Shown one piece after another: positions 32,049-43,000 of a stretch of 64,000 bases of DNA. Each line of letters begins with the position of its first letter. Position 1 is the first letter of the stretch. The notes beneath the pieces were generated by a model. The model ran no database searches, was not told the DNA's origin, and saw nothing but the letters and a program-made list of their open reading frames with translations. Source of the DNA: Choristoneura fumiferana. Its lineage: Eukaryota > Arthropoda > Insecta > Lepidoptera > Tortricidae. The stretch covers positions 9,424,382 to 9,488,381 of the forward strand of contig NC_133496.1 of NCBI RefSeq assembly GCF_025370935.1. The letters run 5' to 3'. A program made the translations under genes and the position numbers.

Positions 32049-32190
32049 GCTATAAAAAAAAAAACCTAACATCGAAGGCTAAGGCGGGAACTACGCTCCG
32101 CTTCGTTCCCGCCTTAGCCTTCTGAACCTAACCTATCCGAGTCGCTTCTGCTGCGAACCGTCTTGCTCGCTCGCTTCGCTCGCTCGCACA
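32049..32190 (-). repeat. Hairpin-rich conserved core, copy 3
   Basis: Inverted partner of 31822-31963, separated by 85 bp of unrelated sequence; together they form a large hairpin. Confidence 0.8.
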
Positions 32191-32767
32191 CATCTTTTCC
32201 TGCTATATTTGTTTCGTCTTTGGTATAACGGCAGTTTCGGTATTTTGATTTTCGATATATTGATTGTCGATTATTTTACTTGTAGTGATTATGACTGTTC
32301 GGCATTATGAGTTTTCGACCTTTCGAGTGTAGGTATTTTGATCTTCGGGATTGTAGTCTTCGGGTTTTAGGCTGCCGGTCAAATGTACTTTCGGGATTTC
32401 AAACTTTCGGTCATATATCCATTCGACGTTTTAATATTCGGCCTTCCGTCCATAGGTCTTGTGAAATTCGGTCTTTCGTTTATCGGTATTATAATACATA
32501 CCCGTGCGAAAATATCGCAGTCGAAACTGCAGCGATCAAGTGAAAGTATTTTCTAAATTAAAATACATCTGAAACTCGGTACGATATATCACAAACTTCA
32601 CGCTATTGGCGGTATGTACATTATTTTATAAAAATATCCACGATTTCATTCCTAAAAAAAATAAAATACGTGGAATTTGCACTCGAACGTCATCTACTGG
32701 TACTGTAGTGCCTAGCTGACCGTGACAAACGACCTTAACGTGTTATTTTGCGTTTTTGTGCGTTAAA

Positions 32768-32876
32768 ATGCCGAAGATAATCCACAGCCTTGGAAGGAAA
32801 ATAATTCACAATGTAATTCAAGAAAATATTTTTTTTAATAACATCACGTCGTTATCAATAAGACTGGTAAGTAGAT
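32768..32876 (+). CDS. Possible first coding exon of an unknown (transposon-like) gene
   Basis: ATG at 32768 opens MPKIIHSLGRKIIHNVIQEN and runs to a consensus donor GTAAGT at 32877. Many insect transposon-related proteins begin with a similar short exon (Met-Pro-Lys, then Gly-Arg-x-Ile-Ile-x-Asn-Val), but no following exon is recognisable; a LINE lies downstream in the opposite orientation. Low confidence. Confidence 0.3.
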
Positions 32877-33207
32877 ATCGTATAGTAAGTAAAAAAGATA
32901 AGATAAAGATAAAATATTTTATTTGCTTAAACATGAGTAATAGTTAAATACAGTTGGTACACATAAAAAAGATAAGAAGTCCTACATGTTTTACCTTGCG
33001 GCGTACAAATTGTTTATTGCAGTAAAAGTGCTAATGCAAATAAAAATAAAAGAACTCCATACAATAATACAACCCTCAATTTACAATACAAAAAAACCTA
33101 TTAAAATGTCAAAAGTGATATTAATGTCCATTTCATTGGTAAGAAAAATTAGTTAAAATTAAAATTTAAGATTAAAAATTAAAACATGCATTATTTATTT
33201 ACAATAA

Positions 33208-33642
33208 TCATTTAAAAATCATTAACTGAATAATAGCATTTCCTACGAGCAGTCTGAATAGTTTTTGCTTAAACCCACTTAAGTCACTGTCCCTTATATC
33301 TTTCGGAATTACATTATAGATGACAGGGGCCATGCCAAATATGCTTTTCCTTAGCAGTGCAGTATTAGCCCTCTGTCTCCGTACCTGGTCATTATCGCGT
33401 GGTCGTAGATTATGAAAAGTTGTGATTTCTTTTCGTTGAAATAATTCAGGATTACATTTGACAAATAATGCGATCTCCAGGATGTAAATTGAATATAATG
33501 TCAATATTTTATGTTTAATAAAAAATGGCCTACAACTATCAATTGGTTTCAATCCAAATATTGCCCTGATACATGTTTTTTGACTTTTAAAGACTCTTTC
33601 CCGATCGGTAGAATTGCCCCAAAAAATTATTCCATATCTCAA
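33208..33642 (-). CDS. LINE ORF2 C-terminal part, displaced by a frameshift
   Basis: Continues the 33639-36062 protein in another frame: RYGIIFWGNSTDRERVFKSQ, an R-A-I-F-G-L motif, and a C-terminus with VIYNVIPKDIRDS. This is the post-reverse-transcriptase domain of Jockey/CR1-like elements. A single missing base near 33640-33650 (a run of A on the coding strand) would explain the break, so the copy is young or the shift is an assembly error. Confidence 0.8.
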   Translation of the reverse strand: MRYGIIFWGNSTDRERVFKSQKTCIRAIFGLKPIDSCRPFFIKHKILTLYSIYILEIALFVKCNPELFQRKEITTFHNLRPRDNDQVRRQRANTALLRKSIFGMAPVIYNVIPKDIRDSDLSGFKQKLFRLLVGNAIIQLMIFK

Positions 33643-36062
33643 ATTGACGCTACCAAAGCATGATAAGCCGACATAACAGTTTCCTCGTTAACTATTTGTC
33701 TTAGTTTATGAAGTGCATAAGAAGATTTTGACAATTTTGTACATAAAATATCAACATGTGATTTCCATGTCAGTGACGTATCAATATTAACTCCCAAAAA
33801 GGATGTAACTGACACTTCATCAATTTCAGTACCCTGATAATTGATCTTCACAGCCGGTACATTAGATTTACGTTGATAATAATGCATTATTATTTTTTTT
33901 TTTGTTAGGTTAATTTTAAGATTGTTATTTGCAAGCCAAGTTATAACACTAGATAAAGTTGAGTTAATTTCATTTTCATAAGTCATTTCATTTTCACAAT
34001 TAATCATAACAGAACTATCATCCGCAAATAGTGTCATAGGGTGATTTACAGACCTAGGCAAATCATTAATATAAATTACAAATAATAGCGGGCCTAGCAC
34101 CGTGCCCTGTGGAACACCATATTTCATGATGCGACCATGTGATTGATATGATACTTCTTTTTTTGTTTTGGTATCAATTCTCGATATCTCGACATGCTGT
34201 CGTCTCCTGTTTAAGTATGACTTTAGCAGTTCCAAAACATTACCCCGTATACCATATGCACATAACTTTTTAATGAGAACGTCATGGTCAACATGATCAA
34301 ATGCTTGCGTCATGTCCATATACAGAGTACAGATAGGTTTCCTTAAGTCTACATATTTAGTAACAGTCTTTAATAGATCAAAAATTGCCAAATTGGTTGA
34401 CCTGCCCTTTCTAAATCCTTGCTGTTCTTTAGCAAGTATATGTTGTTTTTCAAAATATGTGTAAAGTTGTTTATGAATAATTTTTTCAAAAATTTTTGCA
34501 AATATAGTTATGAGAGCAACTGGCCTATAACATTTCATATCCTCTTTATTGCCTCTTTTAAACAGAGGTTTAACTATACTTGTTTTTAATCTATCCGGGA
34601 AAATGCCCTCACTTATACATAGATTCAGTATATGGCTGAGACAAGGAGATATGTACTCCGCTACACATTTCACTATTTTTGTTGATATACCATCATGACC
34701 CACACTATTTTTATTCTTTAGTTCTTTTATGGCTTTATAGACATCCACTGGCGTGCACGGTGACATGAACATGGATGCTGCTTTAGAAGCAATGGATGTG
34801 TTGTCGCAATAACGTACATTGGGATCTCTTGTTACTTTATCAACGTAATAGTCATTGAAGGCCTTCGCAATCTTTTCGGGTTCAGTTATGATAAATTCAT
34901 TGACTTTAATTTTTTCAATATATTCCTTGGGTTTGCTTGGCCTTGATCTATTAATAACCGTCCATGCTGATTTTGTTTTATTTTCAGCCGTTTTAATTGT
35001 ATTTATGTTTTGAATGCGTTGCGACAATTTGGTAATTTTTTTAAATAGTACAGAGTATTTTTTTAGTTTTAATTTATTAGCCATCGTGGATTTTAGCCTG
35101 TATTCCCAAAGAAGTTTCCTTTTGACTTTACTACATTTTTTTATTCCTCTAGTAAACCATTTCATCTTTTTGCAAGTTTTTATTGTAACATAATGCTTAG
35201 GGAAACATAAGTCATAAAACAATCGAAATAAATCGTCAAACTCATTAAACGCCTCATTTGGATCTGTTTTTGACATTACATTATTAAAGGACAAACTTTG
35301 AATACAATGTTTAAATTTATTCATATTATCTTTACAATAATCTCGTTTTTTTATTCTCCAGTATTTTATTGTACAGGTACTCTTAATAGGTATTCTCAGC
35401 AATTGTGCTGTGTGGTCGGATAAAGCTAATTCCATAACTTTAATTGGACACTTTTTTGATATGTTATGTGCAATGTTGTCTATGCAAGTACCGCTACTTT
35501 GCCTAGTTACTTGATTAACCTGTAATTTAAGATTATGGTTCCTTAGGTTATTTATAAAAGTTTTGGTAGTATAATTATTCTTTAAAATATCAATATTAAA
35601 ATCTCCACATAGAATTACACTATGACGTAATTTTTTACCTGTAATATGCAAAATACTTTCTAATTTCTCAAAGAATAAATTTAAATACATTTGTTTAGCT
35701 TTAGGTACCCTATACATACATACAATTATTAACTTATGCCCAATTAACTCTATAGCACAACATTCAACAACACCGCTTATCGATATTTTAGATATTTCTG
35801 GGAGTTCTCGGTACTGTTGTCCATTTCTAACTAATATGCACGCTCCGCCTCTTTTTTTGTTTCTCGCAAATGACGATGCCATTTGGTAATTTTGTAAAAT
35901 TATGGTGTTTTTACAGCTAATGGACATGTTATGCTCGGTGATACAAAGAACATCGACTCTGATTTTTTTTTCTAATAGTTCATCCAAACATACAGCAAGC
36001 TGGTCAGCTTTACTACTCAGTCCCGCTATGTTTTGATGTAACACATGAATATTATTCTGCAC
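33639..36062 (-). CDS. LINE ORF2: endonuclease and reverse transcriptase
   Basis: 807 residues. The apurinic-like endonuclease is at about 5-230 (HQNIAGL, catalytic Glu in CITEHN at 40-45, CGDFNID at 152-158, ALSDHTAQ later). Reverse transcriptase is at about 470-770 (YRPVALITIFAKIFEKIIHK, QQGFRKGRST, YMDMTQAFDHVDHD, YGVPQGTVLGPLL at 648-660, catalytic FADD at 679-682). This is the enzyme for target-primed reverse transcription. FADD rather than YADD is common in CR1/Jockey-type elements. The start at 36062 overlaps ORF1. Confidence 0.9.
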   Translation of the reverse strand: MQNNIHVLHQNIAGLSSKADQLAVCLDELLEKKIRVDVLCITEHNMSISCKNTIILQNYQMASSFARNKKRGGACILVRNGQQYRELPEISKISISGVVECCAIELIGHKLIIVCMYRVPKAKQMYLNLFFEKLESILHITGKKLRHSVILCGDFNIDILKNNYTTKTFINNLRNHNLKLQVNQVTRQSSGTCIDNIAHNISKKCPIKVMELALSDHTAQLLRIPIKSTCTIKYWRIKKRDYCKDNMNKFKHCIQSLSFNNVMSKTDPNEAFNEFDDLFRLFYDLCFPKHYVTIKTCKKMKWFTRGIKKCSKVKRKLLWEYRLKSTMANKLKLKKYSVLFKKITKLSQRIQNINTIKTAENKTKSAWTVINRSRPSKPKEYIEKIKVNEFIITEPEKIAKAFNDYYVDKVTRDPNVRYCDNTSIASKAASMFMSPCTPVDVYKAIKELKNKNSVGHDGISTKIVKCVAEYISPCLSHILNLCISEGIFPDRLKTSIVKPLFKRGNKEDMKCYRPVALITIFAKIFEKIIHKQLYTYFEKQHILAKEQQGFRKGRSTNLAIFDLLKTVTKYVDLRKPICTLYMDMTQAFDHVDHDVLIKKLCAYGIRGNVLELLKSYLNRRRQHVEISRIDTKTKKEVSYQSHGRIMKYGVPQGTVLGPLLFVIYINDLPRSVNHPMTLFADDSSVMINCENEMTYENEINSTLSSVITWLANNNLKINLTKKKIIMHYYQRKSNVPAVKINYQGTEIDEVSVTSFLGVNIDTSLTWKSHVDILCTKLSKSSYALHKLRQIVNEETVMSAYHALVASI

Positions 36063-36519
36063 GAAAAAACTGCGATGGTCGGTTTTGCTTGTTGTTTTGT
36101 TCAGGCGTTGTCAATATTTTTTGTGTATTTGTTTTCGTGTAGTGGTTTTCTATTAAAGTCAAAAGCTTCCTTATGTCTTCAAATACAACTTTAATTCCAT
36201 ATTTATTTATAGCACCTGATCGCCTGTAAAACATATTGTAATCGTAGGTTAAGTTTCTATTGCTGTCCAGAGCGTATGTATATTCATATTTGGCTATATC
36301 ACGATACAATAATCTATTGAATGTCTCAATCCTCCAGTTGTACATATTTGCGTAAGTTCCGCAGTTGAAAGTTGGAACACAGAGAACAACATTTGTATGC
36401 TGTAACTTTGACAAAGTATTTCGTATGTATAACACCAACCTTGAGTAATTCTGCGATTCTCTAAAATCTTCTTCTCCTATGAATATTAAGCAAAAGTCAT
36501 TTTTATTATAATCATTCAT
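36052..36519 (-). CDS. LINE ORF1 C-terminal part, SGNH-esterase-like remnant
   Basis: 155 residues. A strand segment FCLIFIGEEDF, a second VVLCVPTFN and a closing INKYGIKVVFEDIRKLL follow the order of blocks in the SGNH/GDSL-like esterase domain found in ORF1 of CR1-clade LINEs, but the catalytic motifs are not clearly conserved. The usual N-terminal zinc-binding part is absent, so the element is probably 5' truncated. It overlaps ORF2 by 11 nt. Confidence 0.5.
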   Translation of the reverse strand: MNDYNKNDFCLIFIGEEDFRESQNYSRLVLYIRNTLSKLQHTNVVLCVPTFNCGTYANMYNWRIETFNRLLYRDIAKYEYTYALDSNRNLTYDYNMFYRRSGAINKYGIKVVFEDIRKLLTLIENHYTKTNTQKILTTPEQNNKQNRPSQFFRAE

Positions 36520-37069
36520 TTTATATAAGTGTCAAGAATGTTGCAATATAAAACGTAGAAGTGCTGCCCTCGAGTCAGGTTTTTATATTCCTGGTCAGCC
36601 TATACATGATTTGATTAATGAATGTTTGGCACAGCTGTTTGTTACACTTGTTGTGTCGACACCATAATGAACTGATGTACATGGGCGCAACTTGATTCTG
36701 ATTAGGCCAGACCATATTTTTTCCAAAATTAAAAAAAACAAGAGGGTACACTTTTTTTTTGAAAACGCCCACTCACGTCCTACGCTTGTTTATTTTTATT
36801 ATTTTTCTCTTTAATACACTTATTTTTGCTGTTGTTCCACATAATTTCATATCTTACTGAACATCGGGCTGGAAGCAATCCAAATTTTTATAACGCCACC
36901 CTCGCTCTCAGCCAGTTTACTGAGTCTTTGAAGCTCCTCCCCTAAATCTGCAACAATCGTAATGACAGTCAAGGCTCAGTACCGTTAGGTAACAATAATG
37001 ATCAATGCATCCAAATGGTTGTCTGGAAGAGATCGCTTTTAAAAGATAGACCTCCTATTGTCTACCCTG

Positions 37070-37345
37070 TTTTTTTTATTCTACTGGATGGCAAACGAGC
37101 AAGTGGGTCTCCTGATGGTAAGAGATCACCACCGCCCATAGACACCTGCAAAACCAGGGGATTGCAGATGCGTTGCCAACCTAGAGGCCTAAGATGGGAT
37201 ACCTCAAGTGCCAGTAAGTTCACCGGCTGTCTTACTCTCCACGCCGAAACACAACCGTGCAAGCACTGCTGCTTCACGGCAGGATTAGCGAGCAAGATGG
37301 TGGTAGCAATCCGGGCGGACCTTGCACAAGGTCCTACCACCTACA
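37070..37345 (+). mobile_element. Dispersed lepidopteran repeat, copy 1
   Basis: Segment with GGCAAACGAGCAAGTGGGTC, CACCACCGCCCATAGACACC and GCAAGCACTGCTGCTTCACG. A second, inverted copy lies at 57264-57530. Frames across it are shared by both copies only through sequence identity; I see no protein. Confidence 0.8.
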
Positions 37346-37846
37346 AAAATGTATGTGTTTATATAAAGTTTTTGTACTTATTTGCGGTGTGCAATAAAGA
37401 ATATTTGTGCTGTATAGGTTTAAGATTTAAGATTCTTTATTCCCATTAAGAATTTAATAATTCACTTACATGAGAACTTAAAGTTATTTAATAGATTACT
37501 ATTTTATGGAATGAGCGAAAAAAAAAACCAAAAGGGGTAATTTAACAAAAGTAACAAATATCAGCCGATACACTTCAACGTAAAAAAGGTTATTAGTGAG
37601 GTGATTTCGGTTCTCTATGGCTCTTAGTGGTTTAGAATTAGGGTCGTTATGATCGCTCACTGTCACTCGCTGTATCGTTGTAAAGTACAGGTAACTCACC
37701 GAGTTAAGATGACTAGAAGCTAAGAAGGTATAGAATTATTGTATTGTATTGCGGGTTAGCCGCCTTTAAGCATAGAATTTGGTAAAAAAATCATTTCAAA
37801 GATAGCATTACCGTTCCTAGTCAGATCGATTTAGTTTTGTTTTATT

Positions 37847-38495
37847 AGGGTTCCGTAGCCAAAATGGCAAAAACGGAACCCTTGTAGTTTCGCCATGTCG
37901 ATCTGTGTCTGTCCGTCCGCGGCTTTGCTCAGGGACTATCAATGCTAGAAAGCTGTAATTTTTACAAAATGGCACAATAAAAAATAAAAAATTTATAGTG
38001 CCTCCCATAGACGTAAAGTAACTTGTAGTGTGGGGTATCGTTGAATAGGTATTTTAAAACTAGTAGGAGGTTGCTAAAACGATTTTTCGATTCAGTGATT
38101 TTTTTGCAAAATATTCAACTTTAAAGTGCAAATTTAAAAAAAAATGAAAAATTTGAAAAAAATCAAGATGGTAGTTATATCAAACTTACAAGGAAAACTA
38201 TAGCGGTTAAGTTTTCTTGGGAATTATTAGTAGTTTAAGGGGCTGTTTCACCATCCATTGATTAGTGTTAACTGACGGTTAAACGTGATGCCGTCTCCGT
38301 CTATTCGAACAAAACAAATAGAGACGGCATCACACCTATCCGCCAGTTAACACTAATCAATGGATGGCGAAACAGCCCCTAAGAGTAAATAGCAGCCTAA
38401 GGTATAAAATATACCCAAACTTGGAATATTCCGTACAAAATACGAAATCCTTAAAAAAATATTACTTATTTTTTTCGTAATGGCTACGGAACCCT
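37847..38495. mobile_element. TIR element (AGGGTTCCGTAGCC ends), 649 bp, with nested MITE
   Basis: Left end AGGGTTCCGTAGCCAAAATG, right end TGGCTACGGAACCCT, giving an imperfect terminal inverted repeat. Contains GTCCGTCCGCGGCTTTGCTC and no ORF. A PIF/Harbinger-like MITE (38239-38379) is inserted in it. A truncated copy is at 25150-25460. Confidence 0.7.
38239..38379. mobile_element. PIF/Harbinger-like fold-back MITE, 141 bp, copy 1
   Basis: Almost complete palindrome beginning GGGGCTGTTTCACCATCC, with TAA on both sides (38236-38238, 38380-38382), the 3-bp target duplication of PIF/Harbinger elements. Nearly identical to 44696-44836. Confidence 0.9.
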
Positions 38496-39039
38496 ATTTC
38501 GGGCTTGTCCGACACGCTTTTGGCCGGTTTTTATTCTGTAGGTACAGAATTTGACCAGATTTTTAGCTTGAGCATGGCATAATTGACCTAGTCCCACAAA
38601 CTACACTGAGAAAAATCTAAAGCTTAAAGGATCGTAATTACGGCCGATCTAGTTGGAATGAAGGCAAAATACCGACTAATAGTCATATGAACAAAAACGC
38701 CTTATAAGTTGAAGGCGTTATATGACTTAAGTGTAAGGCACAATGAACACTATGACAATGGCTCTTAAATGTGTGTTTTAGACGTAATATTATATAGATT
38801 AGCCTTAACTAAATAGCGATAAACGTGGTAAGTCAGTTAGAAATCGACGGACTGACGATGGTTTCTAACTTCTGGTAAGGCAATTTAAACGATAAGAAGG
38901 CGCTAATTGACTTCTAGTAAGGCGTTTTAAGTCTTACCTTACTGTCGTTTAGACCTGTCTTCCGAGCGTTTTAAACTTACTTGTCAAGCTTTTCTAACCT
39001 ACTTCAAGGCCTTATTAATAGTTATTTACAGATTCGTAA

Positions 39040-39960
39040 GTCACAATTGACTTCCAGTAAGGCGTTCTAAGTCTTTCCTTACTATGGATTCACCTACTCA
39101 CTAAGCATTTTGAACATTATTTACTGCTTCGTAAGTCACAATTGACTTCCAGTAAGGCGTTTTACGTCTTTCCTTACTGTGGATTCACCTACTCACTAAG
39201 CGTTTTGAACATTATTTACTGCTTCGTAAGTCACAATTGACTTCCAGTAAGGCGTTTTAAGTCTTTCCTTACTGTGGATTCACTTACTCGCTAAGCGTTT
39301 TGAACATTATTTACTGCTTCGTAAGTCACATTTGACTTCTAGTAAGGCGTTTTCCGTCGCTCCTTACTGTGGTTTCAACTACCTACTAAGCGTTTTTGAA
39401 CAATATTTACTGCTTCGTAAGTCACAATTGACTTCCAGTAAGGCGTTTTACGTCTTTCCTTACTGTGGATTCACCTACTCACTAAGCGTTTTGAACATTA
39501 TTTACTGCTTCGTACGTCACATTTGACTTCTAGTAAGGCGTTTTCCGTCGCTCCTTACTGTGGTTTCACCTACCCACTAAGCGTTTTGAACAATATTTAC
39601 TGCTTCGTAAGTCACAATTGACTTCCAGTAAGGCGTTTTACGTCTTTCCTTACTGTGGATTCACCTACTCACTAAGCGTTTTGAACATTATTTACTGCTT
39701 CGTACGTCACATTTGACTTCTAGTAAGGCGTTTTCCGTCGCTCCTTACTGTGGTTTCACCTACCCACTAAGCGTTTTGAACATTATTTACTGCTTCGTAA
39801 GTCACAATTGACTTCCAGTAAGGCGTTTTCCGTCGCTCCTTACTGTGGTTTCACCTACCCACTAAGCGTTTTGAACATTATGTATTGCTTCGTAAGTCAC
39901 AATTGACTTCCAGTAAGGCGTTTTAAGTCTTTCCATACTGTGGTTTAACCTACTCGTCAA
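39040..39960. repeat. Left subterminal satellite, about 95-bp units in a dimeric pattern
   Basis: About ten units starting near CTTCGTAAGTCAC at 39047, 39127, 39221, 39315, 39413, 39507, 39605, 39699, 39796 and 39888. From 39221 two subtypes alternate: A (AATTGACTTCC, TTACGTCTTTCCTTACTGTG) and B (ATTTGACTTCT, TTCCGTCGCTCCTTACTGTG), giving a repeat of about 192 bp. Confidence 0.9.
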
Positions 39961-40656
39961 GCGTTTCTATCCTAATTTAGGGCTCTTTTAATCGTTAATT
40001 ACTGCTTAATAACACGTCTACTAAATCGCTATTTACCTTCATACGGTTAGATAAACCGTATGGTAAGGTGTATTATGCTTTATTTAAGAGCAGAAACGTT
40101 TTATAGAGACGGGGAAAATAGCCTTCTAACGGCTGGTAACGCAGTTCCCTGAAGGCCTGTTTAACTTGCTTTACTGTCATATAGTTCATATTAAGGGTAT
40201 TGGGCTGCTGAAGGTGAAAGCGCACCGAAACGCACCGCAATAATGTCTTCGTAGTCTTGACGGCCGAATAGCATTTAAAAAATTAATGCGATTAGATCGT
40301 TATATTTATAAAAAACATTATTGCGGCGAGTTTAGGTGCGCCTAAAGTAACGCAATCTGGTGGCGACAATAAACGCTATTTATATATTCTTAACGACGAA
40401 TGTCCTTTGGTTCTTCTAAAAAGCACTACTCTTTATGAGCATGTAAATAAAATGTTCTCTTAAGACTTTAAATACATAACTTCCTTAAGGTTATCAGTTA
40501 CCAGTTAGAGACGTCCATCCAAGAGGTAACGGAAAATGGAGTAGATAAGATATTATTATTTGTTATACCCGTAAGTGTTCTGTTCGATTTGAAAAGAACT
40601 GCATGCCGTTCGTTATTAGGAAATATATATGTTATGCGCTTTGTCACCAATAGATT

Positions 40657-40685
40657 GCACCACCACCACCACCACCACCACCACC
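40657..40685. repeat. (CAC)n microsatellite
   Basis: Run of CAC triplets; a plus-strand frame through it would give poly-histidine and is not supported as a gene. Confidence 0.9.
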
Positions 40686-42147
40686 ATTCTTCACGTGAAC
40701 TTCATGATAATAGAGCAGTTAATCATGTCTTTAGTGAACAGCGTAGCCTGCTGTCTTCAGAAAGCCAGCCCTTGCAAGCTTCTGCAATAAATAAAACAAA
40801 AATTAACAAAACAATTCAATAACTTTCTAGAACATGCGCGGAATTAATATGTAGGTAGGTAGCTCAACCCAACAGTATGTAAGAGAACACCCCAATAATA
40901 CTTTAACCCTTTTCCAGGCACAGTGCATATAGTGACCACATAGACGTATACAAATATTAGACCTTGTTAAAACGTAAATATGGTATAAAATCAATTGAAG
41001 TTGTTAAAACTATTATTCGTCATAAAATTAATCCCTCGTAGGTAAACAATATAAAATTATGATCGATTTTGTTGTAGCTTGTCTAAATTCGCGAGGCCTG
41101 GAAAAGGGTTAATTGGTTAACTTTGAAAACGCGGAAAAAATATCTGCTGCTATACATTTTGGCCTAGCTAGTAGGTAGATAATTAGATATTATGAACTTT
41201 TTTATGGAACAGCTGATCTTTTTTCGCGCTTCTGTATTTGGTCTCATAGTAAGGATGTTCGTATAAGAGTAACCCTTGTAATGTTATTGGGGTGTGAGAA
41301 CGATGTGAGAAGCAGATAGTTAGTGTAAGAGATTACATCAACTATCTGCTTCGTTCTATCGTAGAAAAGATAGTCGTATTGCAATGAAACTATTATTATA
41401 GTTAAATAAATCTTTATTAGATAAAAGTACACACTTATAAAAGGACACAATACAGATTATGTGAACATTCTGTTTAATACCTTGATAAAAGACAAATTTT
41501 GAAAATAATTTACTTAGTACCTAACAATATCTTATATTACGTATATAACTGTTGGAATTCACGGAGACGAGTGGATTTATTCAATTAGGCTTTATGGTCA
41601 CAGCAATAAGTGTCCTGCCATTAACCTTCGTGAATTGCAAGAGCTATACTTTACTATAAGAACTCAGAAACATAAGTATTTTAAATATTAATTTCGATCA
41701 GTTAACAAGGGTATTTCTTGTAATTATTTTCGCGTCATAAACTACAAACTATTTTCTTAAGACAAAGGCTGAATGGGCTAGATTCCTTTGCCTTAAACCT
41801 GAATAAAAAATAGGTTAAGTTCGACTCAAACTCCCGCACGAAGGGTTCCGTATCATTATCTATACAACATTAGCAAAAACCAGCAAAAAAACATGTTTGT
41901 TGTATGGGAGCCCCCATAAATATTTATTTTATTTTAATTTAATTATTTACTTTTAAAGTAAAGATACAACTAAATATACAGTGAATTCTTAGTAAAAAGA
42001 CGGACAGTGGAGTCTTAGTAATAAGGTCCAGCCATTTAAGAGCTACGGTGCCACAGACAGACACACATAGCGGTCAAACTTATAATAACACCCCTTTTTT
42101 GCGTTGGGGGTTAAAAACAAGTGCGTGGTGTATCTATATATTTTTTG

Positions 42148-42298
42148 TACAGTCAAAGAAACAGATTCAATTACCGGGGTGGAACCGTTTCATAAACAAT
42201 TTCGCTATTGATTTCTTTGGCAGATGCATGGGATGTCAACATGACATTAGTAGCACAAAGGTTCCACCTTGCTACGTGAATCAGTTTCCTTGACTGTA
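42148..42298. mobile_element. Fold-back MITE, family with 30985-31146, copy 2
   Basis: TA (42148-42149) then CAGTCAAAGAAACAGATTC; the right arm GAATCAGTTTCCTTGACTG is followed by TA (42297-42298). Tc1/mariner-type derivative inside the 12.7-kb element, just beyond the last visible exon of its gene. Confidence 0.8.
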
Positions 42299-42332
42299 CA
42301 TCAATGGTAAAAAAAGTTAAAACTAAACTTAC

Positions 42333-42698
42333 CATCATTGGAGGTGACTAATTCTGTAAGTGCAAATTTCAGGAATTGGTTTTTGGTCGAGGACAGCAAT
42401 GCCTTTCCTTTAGCAATGATATTGCCACTAACGTTGTGTAGTGAGGAACGCAATATATCTGCGCCCGTTGAGGGATAAAGTCCATCGAAGTCTGCTATGA
42501 GAATTTTGTAACCATTGGGGCCTTTGAGGACCTGATACTCATTCAAGTAATCCAGGAGAGTGCCCTTATTGTTGTACAACTTTTGAAGACGCGCCTTCGC
42601 CGTAATTGCCCAAAACTTATCGATTTCCTTCCATGGTGTAGCTCCTTCGACGGCAATCGCAAGTATTTGTAAAGCCTCCGCAACAAGATCGCTCTCAG
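42333..42698 (-). CDS. SAM-domain gene, downstream exon C
   Basis: Bounded by acceptor TTTATTTCAG and donor GTAAGT on the minus strand. Encodes 122 residues including DLVAEALQILAIAVEGATPW, FWAITAKARLQKLYNNKG and GYKILIADFDGLYPSTGADI. I do not recognise a catalytic domain; the pattern is of a conserved globular protein of unknown function. Joins exon B in phase (GAA T plus CT). No further exon towards lower coordinates is recognised, so the 3' end is missing or unseen. Confidence 0.7.
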
Positions 42699-42802
42699 CT
42701 GAAATAAAATCATTTTTGGAAAAGAGAAAAATAGGTACCGAAAAAAGTATGAATATTTAATAAGTAAGTAAGAGTATAATTACTGGTCTAATAAAAACTT
42801 AC

Positions 42803-43000
42803 ATTCGTCAATAACAGATAAGTCAATAGGACATGATGGCCTAGCAGGTTCTACGTCAGAGGATAGATCACTGGATTCGCTAGCAGCGCGTCGTTTCCGG
42901 AAGGGCTTTGTTACTTTTCTTCTGATAAGGTTCTTCCTCTTCCTAGGTATGTATTATACAATATACCTGAAGCGTTTCTTTTTGCTTGAAAGGGCCCTCC
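42803..43000 (-). CDS. SAM-domain gene, downstream exon B (frameshifted)
   Basis: Acceptor TTTATTGTAG, donor GTAAGTTTTT. The first part reads GGPFQAKRNASGILYNTY in phase with exon A. The rest, KRKNLIRRKVTKPFRKRRAA then SDLSSDVEPARPSCPIDLSV, is in another frame, with a one-base break near 42950-42958. The Lys/Arg-rich stretch resembles a nuclear localisation signal. Confidence 0.6.

Larger units (their letters stand above)
31525..32503. mobile_element. 979-bp hAT-like non-autonomous element with 8-bp target duplication
   Basis: Ends are inverted repeats GGGTATGTATTATAAGACCGA and its near-complement (right end CATACCC at 32497-32503). GTGCGAAA flanks both sides exactly (31517-31524 and 32504-32511), an 8-bp target duplication as made by hAT transposases. 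The interior has no ORF of note. Left and right arms are made of repeated CGAAA/TACCGAAAG words in opposite orientation, around two inverted copies of the hairpin core (31822-31963 and 32049-32190). A terminal-repeat-like segment also recurs internally at 31687. Confidence 0.8.
33170..36560 (-). mobile_element. CR1/Jockey-superfamily LINE, 5' truncated
   Basis: The minus-strand element retains the end of ORF1, a nearly complete ORF2 with one frameshift, and a short 3' region ending near 33170. ORF1 and ORF2 overlap by 11 nt. Confidence 0.8.

Noticed and set aside
37015..37449. Protein-coding reading of the repeat at 37070-37345
   Set aside because: The same sequence recurs inverted at 57264-57530; the frame follows the repeat and shows no domain.
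40589..40822. Frame with poly-histidine
   Set aside because: Made by the CAC microsatellite; no domain or splice support.
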